Source: an uncultured bacterium
GTDB taxonomy: Bacteria; Planctomycetota; JAJSAM01; JAJVHW01
DNA: 64,000 bases
NCBI GenBank assembly: GCA_937996235.1
Contig: CALKVK010000017.1
Coordinates: forward strand, 62,001 to 126,000
Direction: 5' to 3'
Shown: one piece after another, positions 57,990-64,000 of the stretch
Position numbering within the stretch: the stretch's first letter is position 1
How the letters are laid out: each line of letters starts with the position of its first letter
Notes under the pieces: model-generated
The model's input: the letters and a program-made list of their open reading frames with translations, nothing else
Database searches by the model: none
What the model was told of the DNA's origin: nothing
Program-made: the position numbers and the translations under genes

Positions 57990-60900
57990 CGGAAGCGCAC
58001 CCGCCACAGCACGCCCGCGTCGTAGTCGTCCCAGCGGTCGCGCTCGATGCGCAGGTAGAAGCGCTCGCGCCGCAGCTCGAGCTCCGCCTCGATCGTGGAC
58101 GCGCCCTTCTCGGAGCGCTCGCGTCCGACCTCGACCGTCACGCGGTCCGTGAGCGACTCCTCGCCCGGCTCGCCCGGTCCCGTGAACCACGCGAGCACCG
58201 CCTCGCCGAGCAGCGCGCCGGCGGTCGCGAGAGCCGTCCGGCCCACGCCCTCGGCCGCGACGTCCTCGGGCGCGGCGCCGGTCGCGAGCAGCACGAGCGC
58301 GTCCTGCTGCGAGAGCGGCGGCGTCGCGGCGACGTGCACGCGCATGTCGGCGAGCTCGCCGGTCGCCGTGACGTCGAGGTCGTAGCCCTTGAGGCGCGTC
58401 GCGGCCCGCGCGCGCACCTGCGGCGCGAACGGCGCCCCGACCGGGAAGACGATCGAGCCCGCCTCGACGCGCAGCCGCGTGAGCGGCAGCGAGACCGTCG
58501 CGTCGCGGAAGTCCACGCGGCCCTCGGGCTCCGGGACCGCGCCGGTGCCGCGCACGCGCACGTCCACGGAGAGCGTGCCGCGCACGAGGTCGTTGTCGAT
58601 GCGCACGGTGTCCGCGGCGATCACGCGCAGGTCGAGTCGCGCGTCGGCCCACGGCGCGTCGCGCAGCTCGAAGACCTGCACGCCCGGGCCCTCGTCCAGC
58701 GCCGTGCCGCCCGTCAGCGACATGCGGCGCGTCACGAGCGCGTCGGTGACGGACACGACGCCCGCGACGCGCAGCGCGTCGAGCGGGCCCGCCGCCGTCA
58801 CGTCCACGTCGGCGCGCAGCCGCAGGTCGGACGTCCGCGCGAGGAGCAGGTTGCGGCCGGTGACGGCGACGTCGAGCTCCACGTCGCCCGCCGGCGTCAG
58901 GCGCACGGCGCCGCTCGCCGACGCGGGCGCGTAGCCGACGCGGCCCGTGCACTCGAGCAGCCGCAGCTCGCGGCCCTCGACGCGTCCGCGCAGCCGCACG
59001 CGGTCGATCGCGGGCGCGTCGCCTTCGAGCCGCACGGTGAGCCCGCGCGCCTCGACGTCGCCGACGAGGTGGGGTGCCGCGGGCGTGCCGGACGCGACGA
59101 GGTCGGCGGACACCGCGCCGCGCACGTAGCGCATGCCGGGGAGCTGCGCCGCCAGGTCCGCGATCTCGGCCGCGACCACCCGCACCCGTCCTGAGAGCGC
59201 GCCGTCCCGCAGCGCCGCCCACGCGGCCTGCGGGTCGCGCCAGTCGCACGCCGCCGCGACGTCGAGCTGCCCCGAGAGCTCGAGCGGCAGCGCGCCCGGC
59301 GGGCCCTGCACCTGCGGCGTGTGCGCGAGCAGCAGGTGCGCGCCCGCGGCGTCGGTGCGCAGCGCGGCGGTCGTCGCGCCGACGAGCGCGTGCGTGCCGG
59401 CCGCGTCGGCCCACGCGACGTCCTGCGCGGCGAGGCGCGCGAGCAGGGTGGGCGCGCCGTCCTCGACCGACGCCTGCACGTCGAGCGCGAGCGCCGCCGC
59501 GCGCAGGCCCGCGGGCGCGAAGCGCTCGAACCACGGCGCGGGCGCGTCGGAGCGCACGTGCAGCTCGAACGCGTCGGACGCGCCGGACGTGCGCACGAGC
59601 CGCCCGCCCGTCCAGCGCACGCCCAGCGCGCCGCCGCCGTCGGCCCGGAGCAGCGCGCCCGCGTCCACGTGCAGGCGCTCGATGCGCACGCCCCGCGCGT
59701 CCTGCACCACGTGCACTTCGCACGCGGCGCGCACGCCCTGCCACGTCAGGTCGGTCGCGCGCGCGTCGAGCACCGCGTCGTCGTCGGCGAGACGGCGCAG
59801 CGTGCCCGAGAGGCGCCCCGCGAGTCCGTCGGCGAGCGTCGCAGCGTCCACGTCCTCCCAGGTGACGTGGAGCAGCGGGTCGTCGGCGAGCGCGCCCGCG
59901 CCGCGCACGCGGCCGCCGAGCGCCCGCGCCTCGAGACCGACGAAGCCGAGCACGCCCGCGTCCCACACGAGGTCGAGCGGTGCCGTCAGCTCGAGGTCCA
60001 CGTGCTCCGCGGCGAGGCCGAGCGCCGCGCCGTCGAGCCGCGCGCCGCCCGCGGTCACGCGCGCGCTCGGCGTCGCCGTCGTCGCGTCGATCGTCGCGGC
60101 GCAGTGCACGTCGCCCCACGGCAGCGTGGCCCGCGCATCCTGGAGCTCGACGTGGCGACGCTCCGCGCGCACGCGGGCTGCGAGGTCGCGCACGAGCACG
60201 CCGCCCGTCGCGATCCGCTCGGCGCGGCAGGTGCCAGCGAACGCGGCGTCCTCCCACGGCGTCCCGCCCTCGTGGTCGAACGCGCCGTCGAGCGCGAGCG
60301 CGCCCTCCACGTCCGCGGGCAGCGGCAGCCGCGTGCGCAGCGCCGCGAGGTCGGCGATCTCGAGCGCGAGTCCCGGCACGTGCACCGCGCCGGTCGCGAG
60401 GTCGGCAGTGCCGGCCGCCGCGAGCCGCAGCGTGCGGCCGTCCACCGCGAGTCGCTCGACCTCGAGACGCGGACCCGCGAGGCGCGCGGACGCGTCGAGG
60501 CGGCCGAGCGCGAGACCGTCGAGCACGAGACCCTCGCCGTCGGCGGCGAAGTCGGCGCGCAGGTCGGGCGGGAACGCGTCGACGGCGCCCGCGCGCGTCG
60601 CGAGGGAACCCGCGAGCTCGCCCGACGCGCGCAGCGCACCCGCGAGACGCGGCAGCCGCGGGAACGCCTCCGAGAGCGCGGCGAGGTCGGGCACGTCGAG
60701 CGCGAAGGTGCCGTCGCGCGCGACGCCCGACGCGAGGTCCACGGTGCCGGCGGCGCGGACGCGTCCGAGCTCGCCGTCGGCGACGAGCTCCTCGACCGTC
60801 AGGGTGTGCTCGTCGAGCCGGGCGGCGACGTGCGCCGCGCGCAGCGTGCGGCCGTCGACGACGAGCCCCTCGCCCGCGACGTCGAGCGCGGCGCGCAGCG

Positions 60901-62353
60901 CGGCGAGCGGGCCGTCGATCGACGCGGTCAGACGCACCGCGCCCGCGAGCGCCGGGAGCTGCCACGCCGCGGGTGCGAGGCCGTGCGCCTCGGCGGCGTC
61001 GACGCCGCCTTCCACGGCGAGTGCGAGCGCGGCGTCGCGCCACACCGCCGCGTCCGCGGGCGGCGTGAGCGTGCCCGTCGCGTGCAGCGCGGAGCGCGGC
61101 GTGCGGAGCGTCAGCTCCTCGAGGGCGAGCGGCGCACCCTCGGGCGCGGTCGCGCGCAGGTGCAGCGCGGCGGGGCGCGGCAGCCGCGCGACGACGTCCG
61201 TCGCGCCGAGCTCCTCGAGGAGCGGGGCCGCGTCCGCCGTGTCGAGCCGGAGCGCCTCGAGACGACGCAGCCGCGGGGTCGCGCCGAGCGCGATCTCCGC
61301 GGAGCCGACGGCGAGCTCCGCACCCTCGCGCCGCGCGCGCAGGTCGCCGAGCCGCAGCACGCCGCCCGCGAGCGCGCCCGTGACCGTGACGTCGTCGCAA
61401 CGCACGCCGTGCCACGCGAGCGCCGAGCACGTGGCGTGGAACGCGACGCCCGTCGTCGCGTCCACCTGGACGTCGGCGCTGACGACGCCCGCGCGCGGCA
61501 GTTCCACGTCGCCGAGCACGAGGCGGCCGAGGACCGGCGACACGGCGGCGACGTCCACGCCGGCGACGTGCACCTCGGTCGCGCCCGCGACGCTGCGGAC
61601 CTCGACGGCGCCGCCCGCGACCTCCCACGCGAGCTCGAGCCGCGTGCGGCCGTCGTCGTCGTCGGAGAGACGCGCCGCGCGCAGCTCGGCTCCCTCCCAC
61701 ACCGCGCCGGTCGCGAACTCGACGCCGCCCGCGGTGCGCAGCGCGCGCAGTTCCAGGGCGCTCGGGAACCGCGCGTCGTCGAACGAGAGCTCCGCGAGCG
61801 CGACGCGCGCAACGTCGCCGCCGGCCACGACGTCGAGGGCCGCGTGCGCGTCGCCGAGCGGCGTGCCGTGCGCGGCCGCACGGCCGCGGACCGCGATCTG
61901 CGGCAGCGGCGACGGCAGCGCGGCGAGCACCTGCGCGACGGTGGGGGCGGGGTGCTCCGACCGCGGGCGGTCGAGGTCGAGCGTCACGTCGAAGCCGTCC
62001 ACGACCACGGCGTCGAGGGCGCCGAGCACGTCGTGCCGCAGGTGGAGCGGGCGGAACTCGATCTCGACGCGCGCGGCGCGCACCCCGGTCAGCGCGCCCG
62101 TCCCGGGCGGCTCCACCAGGCGCACGTCCTCGAACGCGACGTCCGTCAGCCAGCCGCCGGAGACGCCGCCGATCTCGACGCGTCCGCCGAGCGCCGCGCC
62201 GAGCGCGTCCGCCGCGCGCCGCCGCACCAGCCCGCCGAACAGCGGGACGCGCGCGAGGTAGACGGCCACGAGCAGGACGACCAGCACGGCCGCCGCGCGC
62301 GCGAGGCGGCGGCGCCACGTGGTCCCGGGACGTCGGTCGCTCGCGCCGGCCAT
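57986..62353 (-). CDS. tamB: TamB-like inner-membrane-anchored protein (AsmA-like / DUF490)
   Basis: The product is 1455 aa, in the usual range. A single N-terminal TM (18-40, AAAVLVVLLVAVYLARV) is followed by a very long beta-helical region of repeating amphipathic strands, with AAVDLASG-type turns. The C-terminal DUF490/TamB domain (~1080-1455) includes VSGALRVAG-like repeats, ALVTRRMSL, SLPLTRLRVEAGSIVFP, YDLDVTATGELADMRVHVAATPPLSQQDALVLLATG and the beta-signature VLWRVRF at the end. It spans the periplasm as a lipid or protein conduit to TamA. It starts 9 nt behind a TAGCCT element. Confidence 0.9.
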   Translation of the reverse strand: MAGASDRRPGTTWRRRLARAAAVLVVLLVAVYLARVPLFGGLVRRRAADALGAALGGRVEIGGVSGGWLTDVAFEDVRLVEPPGTGALTGVRAARVEIEFRPLHLRHDVLGALDAVVVDGFDVTLDLDRPRSEHPAPTVAQVLAALPSPLPQIAVRGRAAAHGTPLGDAHAALDVVAGGDVARVALAELSFDDARFPSALELRALRTAGGVEFATGAVWEGAELRAARLSDDDDGRTRLELAWEVAGGAVEVRSVAGATEVHVAGVDVAAVSPVLGRLVLGDVELPRAGVVSADVQVDATTGVAFHATCSALAWHGVRCDDVTVTGALAGGVLRLGDLRARREGAELAVGSAEIALGATPRLRRLEALRLDTADAAPLLEELGATDVVARLPRPAALHLRATAPEGAPLALEELTLRTPRSALHATGTLTPPADAAVWRDAALALAVEGGVDAAEAHGLAPAAWQLPALAGAVRLTASIDGPLAALRAALDVAGEGLVVDGRTLRAAHVAARLDEHTLTVEELVADGELGRVRAAGTVDLASGVARDGTFALDVPDLAALSEAFPRLPRLAGALRASGELAGSLATRAGAVDAFPPDLRADFAADGEGLVLDGLALGRLDASARLAGPRLEVERLAVDGRTLRLAAAGTADLATGAVHVPGLALEIADLAALRTRLPLPADVEGALALDGAFDHEGGTPWEDAAFAGTCRAERIATGGVLVRDLAARVRAERRHVELQDARATLPWGDVHCAATIDATTATPSARVTAGGARLDGAALGLAAEHVDLELTAPLDLVWDAGVLGFVGLEARALGGRVRGAGALADDPLLHVTWEDVDAATLADGLAGRLSGTLRRLADDDAVLDARATDLTWQGVRAACEVHVVQDARGVRIERLHVDAGALLRADGGGALGVRWTGGRLVRTSGASDAFELHVRSDAPAPWFERFAPAGLRAAALALDVQASVEDGAPTLLARLAAQDVAWADAAGTHALVGATTAALRTDAAGAHLLLAHTPQVQGPPGALPLELSGQLDVAAACDWRDPQAAWAALRDGALSGRVRVVAAEIADLAAQLPGMRYVRGAVSADLVASGTPAAPHLVGDVEARGLTVRLEGDAPAIDRVRLRGRVEGRELRLLECTGRVGYAPASASGAVRLTPAGDVELDVAVTGRNLLLARTSDLRLRADVDVTAAGPLDALRVAGVVSVTDALVTRRMSLTGGTALDEGPGVQVFELRDAPWADARLDLRVIAADTVRIDNDLVRGTLSVDVRVRGTGAVPEPEGRVDFRDATVSLPLTRLRVEAGSIVFPVGAPFAPQVRARAATRLKGYDLDVTATGELADMRVHVAATPPLSQQDALVLLATGAAPEDVAAEGVGRTALATAGALLGEAVLAWFTGPGEPGEESLTDRVTVEVGRERSEKGASTIEAELELRRERFYLRIERDRWDDYDAGVLWRVRFR

Positions 62354-62362
62354 GTGGCGCCG

Positions 62363-62368
62363 AGGCTA
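62363..62368 (-). promoter_or_regulatory. Probable -10 element of the tamB-tamA operon
   Basis: TAGCCT on the minus strand ends 9 nt before the tamB ATG at 62353. Confidence 0.35.
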
Positions 62369-62418
62369 CCCCGCGGCCGTGCGGGCGCCCGGGAACGGCG
62401 CCGCGCGCGCGTGCCGTG

Positions 62419-63966
62419 TCAGTCCGCGTGCTGCGCGGTGCGCGCGGCCTCGATGGCCTCGAGCGCGAGGGCGCGGCGTGCGGCGGGCACGTAGTCGAAG
62501 TTGGTCTGGCGGTCCGTGACCTCCCAGAAGATCGCATCGGTCGTGGTGCTGATGCGCCGCGCCGCGGCGTCGAGCGCCTCGGCGGGTGCGTGCGCGAGCG
62601 CGGCGATCAGGCGGGCGTGCGACGCCTCGTCGCCGCGCTGCGCGAAGTACGCGGCGAGCAGCGCGCGCGGCACCGCCTGCCGCCCGGCGCACGACGGGCC
62701 GCCGTGCGCGAGCACGTGGTCGAGGAGCTGCGGCGCGGCGGGGCTCTGGACGTCCGTCGCGCACTCGACCAGGTGGGCGAGGTCGTAGCCGGTCAGGTCG
62801 TGGATGAACGAGATGCGCTGCTGCTCCGCGAACTCCGCGTAGTAGCGCAGGTGCGTGCCGATCTCGACCGCGAGCTGCGGGTGCGAGCGGCAGAGTCCGG
62901 CGGCGAGCTCGCGGTACTGGTAGACGACGTCGTAGATGGCGTGCACGTCCTGCTTGCGCACGGCCGCGCGCAGGTAGGAGTTGAAGTAGCGCAGCGCGAG
63001 CCGCAGCACCTGCTCGTGGCCCTCGCGCGCGGCGTTCAGCGCCGACTTGCGCGTGACGTCGGAGATCGCGCTCACCGCGTCGGGCATGCGCGTGAGCGCA
63101 CCGCGGAACGCCAGGAGGAGCTGTCCCATGCCGCGCTGCTCGACCCAGATGCGGTCCGTGCGGATCAGCGCGAGCGCCGCGTCGGACGCGCCGACGAACA
63201 CGCCGGCGGGCACGTCGAACCACGCGGCCGAGAGCCGCGAGCGCGTCATCTGGTACGTGCCGAGCACGTCGCGCAGGGCCTCGATCGAGCGGATCGCCAC
63301 GTCGCGGTCGGCGCGGTCCACCGCGCGCAGGATGACGTTGCCGAGGTTGCGCAGGCGCTCGTCGAAACGCAGCTGCGCCTCGGCGGTCGGGCGCCGCTCG
63401 GACATGATCGCCGGGAGCTCGTCGGTCACGCGCCGCGCGACCAGCGCGATGATCCGGTCCGGGTCGAGGAACCCGAGCACGTACACGTAGTACGGGAGCA
63501 GGAGCACGAAGCCGACCACGCCGCCGACCGTCATGACGCCGTACGTCCACGTCGGCGTCCACTGCTTGAACGCGACGGCCTGGCCGTAGACCGCGAACGC
63601 GCCGAGCGACACGAAGGACACGAGCACCGCGAGGTTGACCTTGTCCTTGACGAACGCCTCGATCAGCTTCGGCGTGTACATGTTGGCCGTGATGGGCACG
63701 GCCAGCGCGATGAACGCCAGCACCATCGAGATGAGCTGGTTGAACGCGCGCGAGACGGTCGAGGCGAGGGCGCGCTGCTCGTCGGGCGTCGCCGTGAGCT
63801 CGGACCAGCTCTTGCCGCTCGCGTGGAGGTCGAGCAGCAGCGTCACACCGATCAGCAGCGCCACGGCCGCGAAGATCGCGGCGAAGAGGCGGACGACCAG
63901 TCGATCGAAGCGGGGGGTGCGCTCCGGCACGGGCGCTGTATGTACGGCCGCGCGCGACCTGCGCAC
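62419..63966 (-). CDS. DUF2254 family membrane protein
   Basis: The product is 515 aa. Four TM segments in the first ~170 residues (LVVRLFAAIFAAVALLIGVTLL; QLISMVLAFIALAVPITANM; NLAVLVSFVSLGAFAVYGQAV; YGVMTVGGVVGFVLLLPYYVYVLGFL) are followed by a large helical cytoplasmic domain with DRADRDVAIRSIEALRDVL and a C-terminal IFWEVTDRQTNFDYVPAARRA. The layout matches predicted DUF2254 membrane proteins, whose function is not established. The frame's furthest start is a GTG at 63966; another GTG at 63930 is also plausible. Nothing upstream can be judged because the window ends 34 bp later. Confidence 0.65.
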   Translation of the reverse strand: MRRSRAAVHTAPVPERTPRFDRLVVRLFAAIFAAVALLIGVTLLLDLHASGKSWSELTATPDEQRALASTVSRAFNQLISMVLAFIALAVPITANMYTPKLIEAFVKDKVNLAVLVSFVSLGAFAVYGQAVAFKQWTPTWTYGVMTVGGVVGFVLLLPYYVYVLGFLDPDRIIALVARRVTDELPAIMSERRPTAEAQLRFDERLRNLGNVILRAVDRADRDVAIRSIEALRDVLGTYQMTRSRLSAAWFDVPAGVFVGASDAALALIRTDRIWVEQRGMGQLLLAFRGALTRMPDAVSAISDVTRKSALNAAREGHEQVLRLALRYFNSYLRAAVRKQDVHAIYDVVYQYRELAAGLCRSHPQLAVEIGTHLRYYAEFAEQQRISFIHDLTGYDLAHLVECATDVQSPAAPQLLDHVLAHGGPSCAGRQAVPRALLAAYFAQRGDEASHARLIAALAHAPAEALDAAARRISTTTDAIFWEVTDRQTNFDYVPAARRALALEAIEAARTAQHAD

Positions 63967-64000
63967 GACAATTCCGCCGCGTCTCGGCCGCCTCTCGGGC

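Overview
The window is a 64 kb piece of a very GC-rich, densely coded chromosome from a Gram-negative bacterium. An Omp85/TamA-like outer-membrane assembly protein with its TamB partner, an RND efflux pump and several exported proteins point to a double membrane. The style (carboxypeptidase-regulatory-like repeat proteins, DUF4331, class II photolyase, a thioredoxin / cytochrome c / copper-monooxygenase fusion, a NatB-CPBP fusion) suggests Planctomycetota or another high-GC deep lineage such as Myxococcota. I cannot settle the phylum without a 16S rRNA or a marker search.

Layout. 1-6836: the 3' end of an Old Yellow Enzyme / salicylyl-CoA hydroxylase-type reductase, a coupled DUF4331-DUF4198 secreted pair, a PAP2 phosphatase, an outer-membrane-like protein, and the multidomain redox enzyme with a small coupled membrane protein. 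6843-11929: a MarR-regulated RND efflux operon with a perfect 20-bp operator-like palindrome in front. 12031-14845: an MFS transporter, then an accessory patch with a MITE-like inverted-repeat element, a HicB-HicA-like toxin-antitoxin pair, 43-bp direct repeats, a long hairpin and a small membrane protein. 14924-25424: secreted or surface proteins of unknown function (including a tandem pair of 185-aa paralogues), a GT4 glycosyltransferase, a trans-sulfuration PLP enzyme and a prolyl oligopeptidase. 25459-28951: an SDR39U1-type oxidoreductase, a MerR/B12 (CarH/LitR-like) regulator and a class II photolyase. 29140-33375: an exported hydrolase, a NodIJ-like ABC exporter and a NUDIX hydrolase, separated by three clusters of one ordered, inverted intergenic repeat family.

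33759-42661 is a single translationally coupled arginine operon, read right to left: argG, a P-loop protein of unknown function, argC, argD, an acylornithine-type carbamoyltransferase, argB, an M20 deacylase and argH. Every step is present except the one that makes N-acylglutamate. The carbamoyltransferase looks like the N-succinyl/N-acetyl-ornithine type, so the route probably runs through acylated citrulline, which the M20 enzyme would deacylate. The uncharacterised P-loop protein is the obvious candidate for the missing first step. I consider this the most interesting system in the window.

42901-64000: a PP2C phosphatase that appears to start at AUU, an ABC transporter whose permease is fused to a CPBP protease, tRNA-Arg(ACG), a Crp/Fnr-like regulator with a cysteine-rich tail, a P2-type cation ATPase, a chromate transporter, a histidine kinase, a small operon with a kinase-fold protein, an isoprenylcysteine-methyltransferase-like protein, the TamA-TamB pair and a DUF2254 membrane protein. 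Several genes have a TAnnnT hexamer ending only 6 to 9 nt before the start codon, which suggests leaderless transcripts.
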